From NCBI RefSeq assembly GCF_000522985.1, contig NZ_CP007128.1, forward strand, positions 3,332,220 through 3,396,219: a stretch of DNA of 64,000 bases, in the 5' to 3' direction. This stretch comes from Gemmatirosa kalamazoonensis. GTDB lineage: Bacteria > Gemmatimonadota > Gemmatimonadetes > Gemmatimonadales > Gemmatimonadaceae. The position numbers and the translations under genes are program-made. A model generated the notes under the pieces. It did not search any database, had not been told where the DNA came from, and saw only the letters and a program-made list of their open reading frames with translations. This document shows positions 8,180 through 16,271 of the stretch, in pieces (the first letter of the stretch is position 1; each line of letters begins with the position of its first letter).

Positions 8180-9235
8180 ATGACGACGACTCCGTCCGCA
8201 GCCCCGATCGATCTTCGCAGCGATACCGTCACCAAGCCCACTCCCGCGATGCGGCGCGCCATGGCCGACGCGGAGGTGGGCGACGACGTGCTCGACGGCG
8301 ACCCGACCGTGCGACGCCTCGAGGCGCGCGCGTGCGAGCTGCTGGGCAAGGAACGCGCGCTGTTCTTCCCGACGGGCACGATGGCGAACCAGACCGCGCT
8401 CTGGCTGCTCGCTCGTCGCGGCACCGAGATCCTGCTCGACGGCGCCTCGCACATCATGGACTGGGAGCACGCCGCCGCCGCCGCGCTCGTCGGCGTGCAG
8501 GTGCGGCCCGTCGCGCTCCGCCCCGGCCGGCGGGTGATCGACGCCGCGGCGGTCGCCGACACGGCCTCGGTGCACGCGACGCGGGCGAGCCTGGTGTGCG
8601 TGGAGAACACGCACAACGGCGCCGGCGGCGTGCTGACGAGCGCTTCGGAGCTCGACGCGATCGCCGACGTCGCGCGCGCGCACCGACTGCCCATGCACCT
8701 CGACGGCGCGCGGCTGTGGAACGCCGCGGTCGCGACCGGTGCGTCGGAGGCGCGGCTCGCCGCGTCGTCGACCACGGTGATGGTGTCGTTCTCGAAGGGG
8801 CTCGGCGCGCCCGTCGGCGCGGTGCTCGCCGGGCCCGCCGCGGCGATGGCGGACGCCGTCGCCGTGCGTCGACGGCTCGGCGGCGGCATGCGGCAGTCGG
8901 GCGTGCTCGCCGCGGCCGCGCTGCACGGCCTCACGCACCACCGTGAGCGCCTCGCCGAGGACCACGCGAACGCGCAGGCGCTCGCACGCGCGATCGACGG
9001 TGCGGGTGGCGCGCGCGCGGTGACGCCGGAGACCAACATCGTGATGATCGATCTGCCGCAGCCCACGGCGACGTCGGTGCTCGACCGCGCGCGCGCGCTC
9101 GGCGTGCTGCTCTCGTTCTGGACGCCGACGCGCGTGCGTGCGGTGACGCACCTTGACGTCGACGCAGCCGGCGTGCGGCGTGCGGCCGACGCCATCGCGC
9201 GTGCGCTCGAGGCCGAACACGCCTCCGCGGCTTGA
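8180..9235 (+). CDS. ltaE: Low-specificity L-threonine aldolase
   Basis: A 351-residue PLP enzyme of the beta-eliminating lyase / threonine aldolase family that splits L-threonine or L-allo-threonine into glycine and acetaldehyde. The N-terminal motif IDLRSDTVTKPTPAMR and EVGDDVLDGDPTV are diagnostic. PTGTMANQ binds the cofactor phosphate, and LDGARLWNAA contains the Asp that contacts the pyridine nitrogen. The Schiff-base Lys is K206 in VSFSKGLGAPVG. The TGA stop is also part of the -35 box of the SRP RNA promoter (TTGAGT, 9232-9237), so the two genes are packed without spacer. Confidence 0.93.
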   Translation: MTTTPSAAPIDLRSDTVTKPTPAMRRAMADAEVGDDVLDGDPTVRRLEARACELLGKERALFFPTGTMANQTALWLLARRGTEILLDGASHIMDWEHAAAAALVGVQVRPVALRPGRRVIDAAAVADTASVHATRASLVCVENTHNGAGGVLTSASELDAIADVARAHRLPMHLDGARLWNAAVATGASEARLAASSTTVMVSFSKGLGAPVGAVLAGPAAAMADAVAVRRRLGGGMRQSGVLAAAALHGLTHHRERLAEDHANAQALARAIDGAGGARAVTPETNIVMIDLPQPTATSVLDRARALGVLLSFWTPTRVRAVTHLDVDAAGVRRAADAIARALEAEHASAA

Positions 9236-9260
9236 GTGAGACCGGGCGCTCGACTAACTT
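9232..9260 (+). promoter_or_regulatory. Promoter of the SRP RNA
   Basis: TTGAGT (9232-9237) and TAACTT (9255-9260) are separated by 17 bases. The -35 box contains the TGA stop of threonine aldolase. Six bases after the -10 box the SRP RNA begins at about 9267, as its terminal stem predicts. Because the RNA end fixes the start site, this is the best-anchored promoter in the window and supports a TAnnTT -10 consensus. Confidence 0.75.
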
Positions 9261-9266
9261 ACGGGT

Positions 9267-9363
9267 GCTCCAGGTCCCGGAGGGCGCGAGCCCGCTAACC
9301 CGGTCAGGACCCCGCAGGTAGCAGCCGCGTGTGGTGTCTCACGTAGCTCCGTCAGACCTGGAG
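9267..9363 (+). ncRNA. ffs: Signal recognition particle RNA (4.5S type)
   Basis: A short SRP RNA of about 97-100 nt. The diagnostic domain IV is GGTCAGG (9302-9308) and GGTAGCAGCC (9317-9326), the two sides of the conserved symmetric and asymmetric loops that bind Ffh, capped by a small apical loop. The ends form a terminal helix: CTCCAGGTC (9268-9276) pairs exactly with GACCTGGAG (9355-9363). With Ffh the RNA targets nascent membrane and secreted proteins to FtsY. There is no Alu domain. It lies just before dnaX, a linkage also known in Bacillus. Confidence 0.9.
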
Positions 9364-9366
9364 TAT

Positions 9367-9403
9367 CCGGCCGGCAGCCGTCCCCACGGGAGGCGCCGGC
9401 CGG
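9367..9403 (+). terminator. Hairpin after the SRP RNA
   Basis: CCGGCCGGC (9367-9375) and GCCGGCCGG (9395-9403) are exact inverted copies around a 19-base loop that can pair further inside, followed by TTCGCGTTTC. This is a plausible terminator or 3'-end processing block for the SRP RNA. There is no run of T, so termination efficiency is uncertain. Confidence 0.45.
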
Positions 9404-9508
9404 TTCGCGTTTCGGGGTGGCGCGCCGCACGCTGGCGACGGTCTCGCCCGTCCGCGAGATTCCGCGAGCCCGCCTCGTCTCTCGCTCCACGCTCCTCGCT
9501 GCCCTCCG

Positions 9509-11308
9509 ATGGCCCTCGCCCTCGCGCGAAAGTACCGCCCGAAGTCGTTCTCCGAGGTCGCGGTCCAGTCGCACGTCTCGAACACGCTGAAGGGGGCGAT
9601 CGCGCGCGGCCGCGTGGCGCACGGCTACCTGCTGTGCGGCCCGCGCGGCACCGGGAAGACGACGCTCGCCCGCGTGCTCGCGATGGCGCTCAACTGCGAG
9701 GTGCGCGGCGCGAAGGGCGACGGTGAGCCGTGCGGCGAGTGCGCGAGCTGCCGCCGCATCTGGAGCGGCGCGTCGAGCCTCGACGTCGTGGAGATCGATG
9801 CGGCGAGCAATCGCAGCGTCGACGACGCGCGCGAGCTGCGCGAGCGCGCGATGTATGCGCCCACCGGCGAGGACCGCTACAAGGTCTACATCGTCGACGA
9901 GGCGCACATGCTCACGCGCGAGGCGTGGAACGCGCTGCTCAAGGTGCTCGAGGAGCCGCCGCCGCGCGTCGTGTTCGTGTTCGCCACCACCGAGCCGCAG
10001 AAGATCGCGCAGACCGCGGCGCCGATCCTCAGCCGGCTACAGCGCTTCGACCTGCGCCGCATCGGCCCGGCCGAGATCCGCGAGCGCCTCACTGCCGTGC
10101 TGACGGCCGAAGGCGTGTCGTTCGAGCCGGAAGCGTTAGGCATGATCGCCCGTGCCGCCGACGGCGGCCTGCGCGACGCGCTGTCGCTCACCGACCAGGT
10201 CCTCTCGCTCGGCGCCGACGCGCGCGTCACGACGGACCGCGTCGCCGAGGCGTTAGGCCTCGTGCCCGAGGACGAGTACCTCGCGATCCTCGACCTCGTC
10301 GCCGCTCGGCGCGCGGGCGACGTGTTCGCTGCGGTGGCGCGCCTCGCCGACGCGGGCGTCGACTTCACGCTCTTCCTCGCCGGCCTCGGCGACGTGCTGC
10401 GCGCGCTGCTCGCCACCGCGCTCGGCGGGACGGCGCCGGACCTCAGCGAGCGGCTGCGACAGGCGCTCGACGAGCGCCGCGAGCGCATCGCGCCGGCCGA
10501 TCTGCTGCGCATGCTGCAGCTCCTCGTCGAGGCGGAGCCGCGCTTCCGCCGCAGCGGTCAGCAGCGCCTCCTGCTCGAGACGCTGCTCGTCCGCTTCGCG
10601 CTCATGGACCGCGCGGTCGATCTCGAGTCGGTGCTGCGCGAGCTCGGTGGCGCGCCGACGCCGAGTGGCTCGGCCGCCGGCGGCGCCCGGCGCTCGGTTC
10701 CATCCACCGCGGTCGAGACGCCCGCGCCGCCGCCACGCCGTGCCGCGCCGCCGCCGAGCGCCCAACCCGCTCCGCGGCCGCAGCCCGAGTCACGCGCCAC
10801 GGGCTCCGCATTCGGCGACTGGGCGCCGCCCGAGCCGCCCCCCGAGGCGAGCGCCGCTCCCGCACGCGCCGCCGGCACGACGGTCCTCGAGCGCCCGGCA
10901 CCGCCGCGCGCGACGAGCGCGGCACCGGTGGTCGACGTGCACACGCTGGCCGAGCGTTGGGAGGAGGTCGTGGAGCAGGCGCGCAGCACGCGTCCGCTCG
11001 TCGGCACCGCGCTCGCCGCCACGCTCCCCGTCGCGATCGCCGCGAGCGGCGTCGTGACGGTGGAGCTGCAGGAAGCGAACGACGCGCACGTGTTCGCGCT
11101 GGAGAGCGGCCGCGACGACGTGCTCACCGCGCTGCGCCTCGTCGTGCCCAACGCGTCGCGCCTCGTCGTCCGCGCCCCGGACTCGCCGGCGCCGGTGGAG
11201 CGCCTCACTACGGAGAGCGTGCGCGCGGAGCGCATGGCGTCGCTCGCGAAGCGCGACCCCACGCTTGGCGCGGCGATCTCCGAGCTCGATCTCGACCTCC
11301 TCGATTGA
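9509..11308 (+). CDS. dnaX: DNA polymerase III subunit gamma/tau
   Basis: The 599-residue clamp-loader ATPase opens and loads the beta sliding clamp in the replisome. It starts LARKYRPKSFSEV, typical of DnaX. Walker A GPRGTGKT is near residue 45. The zinc module follows as one Cys (LNC, about 64) then CGECASC. The DExx box is VDEAHML, and sensor 1 lies in FATTEPQKI. Residues 390-480 are a Pro/Ala-rich linker, and a C-terminal tau-like domain follows, so full length corresponds to tau. I see no A-rich slippery site for a programmed gamma frameshift. Two CGTTAGGC octamers encode Ala-Leu-Gly at 10134 and 10251. Confidence 0.95.
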   Translation: MALALARKYRPKSFSEVAVQSHVSNTLKGAIARGRVAHGYLLCGPRGTGKTTLARVLAMALNCEVRGAKGDGEPCGECASCRRIWSGASSLDVVEIDAASNRSVDDARELRERAMYAPTGEDRYKVYIVDEAHMLTREAWNALLKVLEEPPPRVVFVFATTEPQKIAQTAAPILSRLQRFDLRRIGPAEIRERLTAVLTAEGVSFEPEALGMIARAADGGLRDALSLTDQVLSLGADARVTTDRVAEALGLVPEDEYLAILDLVAARRAGDVFAAVARLADAGVDFTLFLAGLGDVLRALLATALGGTAPDLSERLRQALDERRERIAPADLLRMLQLLVEAEPRFRRSGQQRLLLETLLVRFALMDRAVDLESVLRELGGAPTPSGSAAGGARRSVPSTAVETPAPPPRRAAPPPSAQPAPRPQPESRATGSAFGDWAPPEPPPEASAAPARAAGTTVLERPAPPRATSAAPVVDVHTLAERWEEVVEQARSTRPLVGTALAATLPVAIAASGVVTVELQEANDAHVFALESGRDDVLTALRLVVPNASRLVVRAPDSPAPVERLTTESVRAERMASLAKRDPTLGAAISELDLDLLD

Positions 11309-11356
11309 GCGGGATGTCCGGTGTCGAGCCCCGGCGAGCGCGAGGCCTTCGTGCGT

Positions 11357-11437
11357 GAACCGCAGAGGACGCAGAGGACGCAGAGCAAACCAACGAGAAT
11401 TGGTTCCCCTCTGCGTCCTCTGCGTCCTCTGCGGTTC
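11357..11437. repeat. Perfect 29-bp inverted repeat (REP-like element)
   Basis: The arms 11357-11385 and 11409-11437 are exact reverse complements, 29 bases each. Each holds direct copies of CGCAGAGGA. The 23-base centre also pairs (AACCAA 11388-11393 with TTGGTT 11400-11405), so one continuous cruciform of about 80 bases can form. It lies between dnaX and ybaB. It is likely a dispersed intergenic palindrome (REP/BIME-like) and may act as a terminator for dnaX. A related element with CTCTGCG units is found at 23791-23877. Confidence 0.75.
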
Positions 11438-11484
11438 AATGCTCCCAGTGCCGCACCCGATTCCGCAGCATCCGCTTCCGCTGT

Positions 11485-11490
11485 TATCGT
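11485..11490 (+). promoter_or_regulatory. -10 box TATCGT, leaderless start of ybaB
   Basis: TATCGT ends six bases before ATG 11497, and there is no ribosome-binding sequence. The arrangement is that of a leaderless mRNA. The same hexamer appears before the FKBP gene at 42277. Confidence 0.45.
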
Positions 11491-11496
11491 TCAGCC

Positions 11497-11814
11497 ATGA
11501 CCGATTTCATGAAGCTCATGCAGCAAGCCCAGGAGATGCAGGGGCGGCTGCAGCAGATGCAGGATGCGCTGGAGCACCAGACGGTCACCGGCAGCGCCGG
11601 CGGCGGCATGGTCTCCGTCGAGGCGGACGGCAAGGGCACCGTGCGCAAGGTCACGATCGACAAGAGCGTCGTGAACCCGGACGACGTCGAGATGCTCGAG
11701 GACCTCGTGCTCGTCGCCGTCTCCGACGCGCAGAAGAAGGCCGCCGAGGCACAGCAGGCCCAGATGGGACAGATCACGGGCGGGCTCGATCTCCCGTTCC
11801 AGCTCCCGTTCTGA
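11497..11814 (+). CDS. ybaB: YbaB/EbfC nucleoid-associated protein
   Basis: A 105-residue protein with the YbaB layout. An N-terminal amphipathic helix MTDFMKLMQQAQEMQGRLQQMQ is followed by the family core GSAGGGMVSVEADGKG, KVTIDKSVVNPDDVEMLEDLV and a C-terminal helix. YbaB forms tweezer-like dimers that bind DNA with little sequence preference. The gene is followed at once by recR, the usual ybaB-recR pair found after dnaX in many bacteria. Only one base separates its TGA from the TTG start of recR. Confidence 0.93.
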   Translation: MTDFMKLMQQAQEMQGRLQQMQDALEHQTVTGSAGGGMVSVEADGKGTVRKVTIDKSVVNPDDVEMLEDLVLVAVSDAQKKAAEAQQAQMGQITGGLDLPFQLPF

Positions 11815-11815
11815 G

Positions 11816-12415
11816 TTGTCCGCGATCGACGAGCTGGCCACGGAGCTCTCGAAGCTCCCCGGCATCGGGCGCAAGACGGCGCTGCGGCTCACGTACTACC
11901 TGCTGAAGCAGCGCCCCGAGCAGAGCCGCCGGCTCGCCGACGCGCTCATGACGCTCGCCGAACGCGTGCGGCCGTGCGCGCGCTGCTTCAACCTCTCCGA
12001 GGACGAGCTCTGCGCGGTGTGTCGCGACCCGCGGCGCGACCCGACCGTCATCTGCGCCGTCGAGGAGGCGTCCGACATCGGCGCCATCGAGCGCACGGGC
12101 GAGTATCGGGGGCTGTACCACGTCCTCGGCGGCCGCCTCTCGCCGCTCGACGGCGTCACGCCCGAGGACCTCACGATCGGCGCCCTCACCGATCGCGCGC
12201 GGCACGACGAGGTGCGCGAGGTGATCCTCGCCACGAATCCGAGCCTCGAGGGCGAGGCCACGGCGCTGTTCGTCCAGCGCGCGCTCGCCGCCGCCACCGG
12301 CGGCCGCGTCGCCGTGACGCGGATCGCGCGTGGGCTGCCGGTCGGCGGGGACCTGGAGTACGCCGACGGGGTCACGATCGCGCAGGCGCTGTCTGCCCGC
12401 CGGGAGATGGCGTGA
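11816..12415 (+). CDS. recR: Recombination mediator protein RecR
   Basis: A 199-residue protein of the RecFOR pathway that helps load RecA at gaps. The helix-hairpin-helix SKLPGIGRKTALRL is at 12-25. A four-Cys zinc finger follows (C-x2-C ... C-x2-C around CARCFNLSEDELCAVC). The Toprim domain starts at VICAVEEASDIGAIE and includes YHVLGGRLSPLDG. The start is a TTG one base after ybaB, so translation is probably coupled. The stop overlaps the start of the next small gene (GTGA). Confidence 0.94.
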   Translation: MSAIDELATELSKLPGIGRKTALRLTYYLLKQRPEQSRRLADALMTLAERVRPCARCFNLSEDELCAVCRDPRRDPTVICAVEEASDIGAIERTGEYRGLYHVLGGRLSPLDGVTPEDLTIGALTDRARHDEVREVILATNPSLEGEATALFVQRALAAATGGRVAVTRIARGLPVGGDLEYADGVTIAQALSARREMA

Positions 12416-12792
12416 GCTTCGGGGGCACGCGCGTCGCGGTCGTCCCCCGGCGTGGACGGCGGAGGCGGCGCCGCGCTCGTGCGCACGGCTCGACGCGTCT
12501 CGCTCCGACGGCGCTCGCTCCGACGGCCCTCGCCGCGCTGGGGTTCATCGGGGGGATCGCCGTCGGCGCCGCGCTCTGGAGCCGGCTGCTCGACGTCAAC
12601 CGCCGGGGGCTGTTCAGCCACCACCCGGTGCGCCGATTCGCGGCAATCAGTTACCTCGGGGCCCGTCCGAGCGTTGATACCGTGCGGCTGCTCCGCGATT
12701 ACATCGCCTGGGAGCCGCACCCGCTGCTGCGCCGCCGGGCGCGGCGGGTACTGCGCGCGGTGGAAGAGCTGCTGGAGCGGCACGGACCCTAG
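12412..12792 (+). CDS. Small single-pass membrane protein of unknown function
   Basis: A 126-residue product from GTG 12412, which overlaps the recR stop by four bases. The first 38 residues are strongly basic, with runs of Arg. A hydrophobic segment at about 41-62 contains ALAALGFIGGIAVGAALW, so the basic end should be cytoplasmic. The C-terminal 50 residues, with VDTVRLLRDYIAWEPHPLL and a helix rich in Arg and Leu, look helical and HEAT-like. Codon third positions are GC-rich as in neighbouring genes, which supports coding. No family is recognised. It sits between recR and an mglB-like gene. Confidence 0.55.
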   Translation: MSFGGTRVAVVPRRGRRRRRRARAHGSTRLAPTALAPTALAALGFIGGIAVGAALWSRLLDVNRRGLFSHHPVRRFAAISYLGARPSVDTVRLLRDYIAWEPHPLLRRRARRVLRAVEELLERHGP

Positions 12793-12802
12793 GACTCACG
12801 AG

Positions 12803-13330
12803 ATGGCGGCAGGCGCGGCGAGTTGGTCGTTCACCGAGGACGACTTCCAGGCGATCACCGGATCGCTCCAGCGGTTCCTCTACGAGAGCAACTCGCGCTG
12901 CGCGCTGCTCGTCGACCGGGCGGGGCAGCTCGTCGCGACGATCGGTGAGGCGCCCGCGTTCGACGCGACGGCGTTCGCGTCGCTCACCGCGGCCGACTTC
13001 AGCGCGAACGACCAGCTCGCGCGGCTCATCGGGGAACGCGACTTCACGACGCTGTTCCACCAGGGCGAGCGCGAGTCGATGTTCCTCGCCGACGTCGCGC
13101 GCCGCATCATCCTCGTCGTGCTGTTCGACAACCGCGCGACGCTCGGCCTCGTGAAGCTGAAGCTGAAGGGCGTCGTCGACGAGCTCTCGCGCGTGTTCGA
13201 GGGTGTCTTCGCGCGCGCCACCGCCCCCGGCGCCGCCCCGCACACCGGCGGGCTCGCGCGCTCGCTCGGCGTCGCCCCGGCCGACCTGCTCGCGGGCGCC
13301 GAGGACGAGATCGACCGACTCTTCTCGTAG
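12803..13330 (+). CDS. Roadblock/LC7-domain protein, MglB-like
   Basis: A 175-residue protein whose residues 15-135 follow the roadblock/longin pattern: an amphipathic helix ([15 protein letters not shown]), a strand with [16 protein letters not shown], and a central [14 protein letters not shown] region. A final strand is [19 protein letters not shown]. Such proteins are GTPase-activating partners of MglA-type GTPases and help set cell polarity. The residues after 140 are a Gly/Ala linker and short helix. The MglA homologue begins 13 bases downstream, which strongly supports the pairing. The sequence is divergent from Myxococcus MglB. Confidence 0.8.
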   Translation: MAAGAASWSFTEDDFQAITGSLQRFLYESNSRCALLVDRAGQLVATIGEAPAFDATAFASLTAADFSANDQLARLIGERDFTTLFHQGERESMFLADVARRIILVVLFDNRATLGLVKLKLKGVVDELSRVFEGVFARATAPGAAPHTGGLARSLGVAPADLLAGAEDEIDRLFS

Positions 13331-13343
13331 GAGACGCGTACCG

Positions 13344-14021
13344 ATGTCGATGATCAACTACGCGTCGCGCGAGATCAACTGCAAGATCGTGTACTACGGT
13401 CCTGGTCTCGGCGGCAAGACGACGAACCTCGAACACATCTACGGCAAGGTCAATCCGGACACGCGCGGGAAGCTCATCTCGCTCGCCACGGAGACCGAGC
13501 GCACGCTGTTCTTCGATTTCCTGCCCGTCGATCTCGGCGAGATCCGCGGCTTCCGCACCCGCTTCCACCTCTACACGGTGCCGGGGCAGGTGTACTACAA
13601 CGCGAGCCGCAAGCTGATTCTGAAGGGCGTCGACGGCGTCGTGTTCGTGGCCGACTCGCAGGTCGATCGCGCGGAAGCGAACCAGGAGTCGATGCAGAAC
13701 CTGTACGACAACATGGCGGAGCACGGGTACGACCTGACGCAGCTCCCGTTCGTCGTGCAGTACAACAAGCGCGACCTGCCCAACGCGGCGCCGGTGGAGG
13801 AGCTCGAGGCGATGCTGAATCCCGGGTGGGAAGTCGCGGAGCCGACGCGCTGCCGGCCGATGCCCAACCCGTTCCAGCCGGGCACGATGCTCGTCGAGCG
13901 GCTGCCGAGCGGGGAATGGTGGGAGCGCGTGCCGTCGTTCGAGGCGATCGCCTCCACCGGCGAGGGCGTGTTCGACACGCTGAAGGCGGTCGCGAAGCTC
14001 GTCATCAAGTCGCTCGGCTGA
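13344..14021 (+). CDS. mglA: MglA-like small Ras-type GTPase
   Basis: A 225-residue cytoplasmic GTPase. The P-loop GPGLGGKT is at 19-26. The switch II region is [11 protein letters not shown], where a Gly-Gln replaces the usual catalytic pattern as in MglA. NKRD near 141 reads the guanine base, and [11 protein letters not shown] is the G5-like loop. It is about 30 residues longer than Myxococcus MglA (195 residues) because of an insertion around 165-195 rich in Pro and Trp. MglA marks the leading pole and drives polarity of motility or envelope machines; its exact job here is unknown. Confidence 0.9.
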   Translation: MSMINYASREINCKIVYYGPGLGGKTTNLEHIYGKVNPDTRGKLISLATETERTLFFDFLPVDLGEIRGFRTRFHLYTVPGQVYYNASRKLILKGVDGVVFVADSQVDRAEANQESMQNLYDNMAEHGYDLTQLPFVVQYNKRDLPNAAPVEELEAMLNPGWEVAEPTRCRPMPNPFQPGTMLVERLPSGEWWERVPSFEAIASTGEGVFDTLKAVAKLVIKSLG

Positions 14022-14022
14022 T

Positions 14023-14028
14023 TATCTT
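14023..14028 (+). promoter_or_regulatory. -10 box TATCTT upstream of pgsA
   Basis: TATCTT starts two bases after the mglA stop and 51 bases before the pgsA GTG. It fits the TAnnTT pattern and would give a leader of about 40 bases. No -35 element is evident. Confidence 0.35.
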
Positions 14029-14073
14029 CACGCGGTCCACGATCCGGCGATCGACGTCCCGACCGCGCAGCCC

Positions 14074-14760
14074 GTGAACCTTCCGAACGCGATCACCGCC
14101 GCACGCATCGCAGTGGCGCCGCTGATCGCGCTGCTGCCGCTGACGCCGTCGCCGACCGCACGCCTCGCGGCGTTCGTGCTCTACGTCACGGCGGCGGTCA
14201 CGGACTACTGGGACGGGCACCTCGCGCGCACGCGCAACCTCGTCACGGATCTCGGCCGCCTGCTCGATCCGCTCGCCGACAAGGCGCTGCTCGTGGCGAC
14301 GCTCGTGCCGATGTACGCGCTGCAGCGCGGCCCGCTCCTCGACGTCTCCGCCGGCTCGACGCCGAGCGCCGGTGACCTGCGCTTCGTGACGCCGTTGGGC
14401 GCCGCGGGGCTGCCGCTCTGGATCGTGATCGTGGTGCTCGGCCGCGAGCTGTTCATGACGGTGTTCCGTCAGTACGCGAAGCGGCGCGGCGTCGTCATCT
14501 CGGCCATCGGTCCGGCGAAGTGGAAGACGACGTTCCAGTCGATCTGGGTCGGGTCGGCGTACGCGTGGTTCTACGCGCTCACGCTCGCCGAGCGCGAGGC
14601 GTGGGTGGGCCGGTCGCCGTTCTACGCGTTCTCGCTGCTGAATGGCATCGTCGGGGGGCTCGCGATGTGGGGCGCGGTGGCGCTCACGCTCTACTCGCTC
14701 TACCTCTACCTGCGCCGGTACGGCGGCCTGCTGCGTCAGCCGACCGCGCCGCTGCGTTAG
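14074..14760 (+). CDS. pgsA: CDP-diacylglycerol-glycerol-3-phosphate 3-phosphatidyltransferase
   Basis: A 228-residue integral membrane enzyme that makes phosphatidylglycerol phosphate from CDP-diacylglycerol. The CDP-alcohol phosphotransferase motif is complete: D47-G48-x2-A51-R52-x8-G61-x3-D65-x3-D69. Hydrophobic helices flank it. The start GTG gives NLPNAITAARI, typical of PgsA. A loop of about 25 residues near 85-110 is longer than usual. The TAG stop is the centre of a CGTTAGGC octamer (14755-14762). Confidence 0.9.
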   Translation: MNLPNAITAARIAVAPLIALLPLTPSPTARLAAFVLYVTAAVTDYWDGHLARTRNLVTDLGRLLDPLADKALLVATLVPMYALQRGPLLDVSAGSTPSAGDLRFVTPLGAAGLPLWIVIVVLGRELFMTVFRQYAKRRGVVISAIGPAKWKTTFQSIWVGSAYAWFYALTLAEREAWVGRSPFYAFSLLNGIVGGLAMWGAVALTLYSLYLYLRRYGGLLRQPTAPLR

Positions 14761-14775
14761 GCACTCCGCCCGCGC

Positions 14776-16050
14776 GTGCGCGTCGAGATCGTCACCATCG
14801 GCGACGAGCTGCTGCTCGGCTTCACCGTCGACACGAACGGAGCGCACATCGCGCGCGAGCTCGCGGCGGTCGGCGTCGAGGTGGTGCGCCGCACGTCGGT
14901 GGGCGACGAGGCGAGCGAGATCGCGGGCGCGGTGCGCGACGCGCTCGAGCGCACCGGCGCCGTGATCACCACCGGCGGCCTCGGTCCGACGGCCGACGAC
15001 ATGACGAAGCCGAGCATCGCGCGGCTGTTCGGCCGCGAGCTGCACGTCGACGAGACGCTGCTCGCGCAGCTCGCCGAGCGATGGCGCAAGCGCTTCGGGA
15101 CGGAGCTCCCCGCGTCGAATCGCCAGCAGGTCGCGATCCCCGACGGCGCGCGCGTGCTCACGAACCGCCATGGCTCCGCGCCCGGCATCTGGCTCGAGGA
15201 CGAGCGACGGCGGTGGGTCGCCATGCTGCCCGGCGTCCCCCGCGAGATGCGCGGCATGCTCGCCGACGAGCTGCTGCCGCTCGTCCGCGAGCGCGCCGCG
15301 ATGCCTAACGAGTCGCCGCGCGTCGTGCGCTCGCGCACCGTGCGCACGACCGCGATCGCCGAGAGCGCGATCGCCGATCGGCTCGGCGAGATCGCGCGCG
15401 GCGTCGACGGGCTCGCGCTCGCCTACCTGCCGGGGCCCGACGGCGTCGACCTGCGCCTGACGTCGCGCGGCCTCGATGCGACGGCTGCCGACGCGGCGCT
15501 CACGCACGGCGCCGAGCGTCTGCGCGAGCGCGTCGGGCGGCACGCGTATGGCGAGGACGCCGCCGATCTCGCCGCCGTCGTGCTCGACGCGTGCCGCGCG
15601 GCCGGCCTCACGATCGCCGTCGCCGAGAGCTGCACCGGCGGACTGTTAGGCGCGCGGCTCACCGCCATCGCCGGCTCGAGCGACGTGGTCGTGGGCGGCG
15701 TCATCGCGTACTCGAACGACGTGAAGGTGCGGCAGCTCGGCGTCGATCCCGACGCGCTCGCGGAGCACGGCGCGGTGAGCGAGGCGGTGGTGCGGCAGAT
15801 GGCGCGCGGCGTACGCGAGCGCCTCGGTGCGTCGATCGGCGTCGGCATCACCGGCGTCGCGGGGCCCGGCGGCGGCTCGCCGGAGAAGCCGGTCGGCACG
15901 GTGTGGCTCGCGGTGGACCTGGCGGGCGCCGAGCCGGCGGTGCATCGCGGCGCGTTCATCGGCGACCGCGCGGAGATCCGCTACCGCGCGGCGCAGCACG
16001 CACTCGAGATGGTGCGTCGGCTCGTCGCGGGCGCCTCGCGTCCGCGCTGA
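14776..16050 (+). CDS. cinA: CinA family nicotinamide-nucleotide amidase
   Basis: A 424-residue two-domain protein. Residues 1-170 form the MoCF-like domain, starting VEIVTIGDELLLG and containing TTGGLGPTADD. Residues 265-424 are the deamidase domain, with VAESCTGGLLGARLT near 283, GGVIAYSNDVK, and GITGVAGPGGGSPEKPVGTVW. CinA recycles nicotinamide mononucleotide and in some bacteria is induced with competence genes. It begins 15 bases after pgsA. One exact octamer and one variant (TGTTAGGC at 15644) fall inside it. Confidence 0.93.
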   Translation: MRVEIVTIGDELLLGFTVDTNGAHIARELAAVGVEVVRRTSVGDEASEIAGAVRDALERTGAVITTGGLGPTADDMTKPSIARLFGRELHVDETLLAQLAERWRKRFGTELPASNRQQVAIPDGARVLTNRHGSAPGIWLEDERRRWVAMLPGVPREMRGMLADELLPLVRERAAMPNESPRVVRSRTVRTTAIAESAIADRLGEIARGVDGLALAYLPGPDGVDLRLTSRGLDATAADAALTHGAERLRERVGRHAYGEDAADLAAVVLDACRAAGLTIAVAESCTGGLLGARLTAIAGSSDVVVGGVIAYSNDVKVRQLGVDPDALAEHGAVSEAVVRQMARGVRERLGASIGVGITGVAGPGGGSPEKPVGTVWLAVDLAGAEPAVHRGAFIGDRAEIRYRAAQHALEMVRRLVAGASRPR

Positions 16051-16257
16051 GGGTTCGCCCGCCGGGGCGGCAGCCTCGTCGGCGCTGGTGTCGAACGCGC
16101 GAGAAGGTCGGACGTCGTCTCTGCCGGATCGGCACACGGACAGGGCATGTCGGTTGCACCCCCTATGGCGACGGCCCGGCGCGTGCGAGCCTTCTCCGCG
16201 TGCCGATGCCGTCTCTCTTTTCTCCCATTCGTACCCTCCTGCGGCGGCTCCGGCCGT

Positions 16258-16263
16258 TAGCTT
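16258..16263 (+). promoter_or_regulatory. -10 box TAGCTT upstream of grpE
   Basis: TAGCTT ends eight bases before the grpE ATG at 16272, implying a leaderless or nearly leaderless mRNA. The preceding 200 bases (16051-16257) hold no ORF I trust. I see no CIRCE operator and no HrcA site there, so heat-shock control, if any, must use another element. Confidence 0.55.
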
Positions 16264-16271
16264 CCCGACGC

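Noticed and set aside
9509-11308. Programmed frameshift site in dnaX
   Set aside because: I found no A-rich slippery heptamer with a downstream hairpin near the end of the ATPase part.
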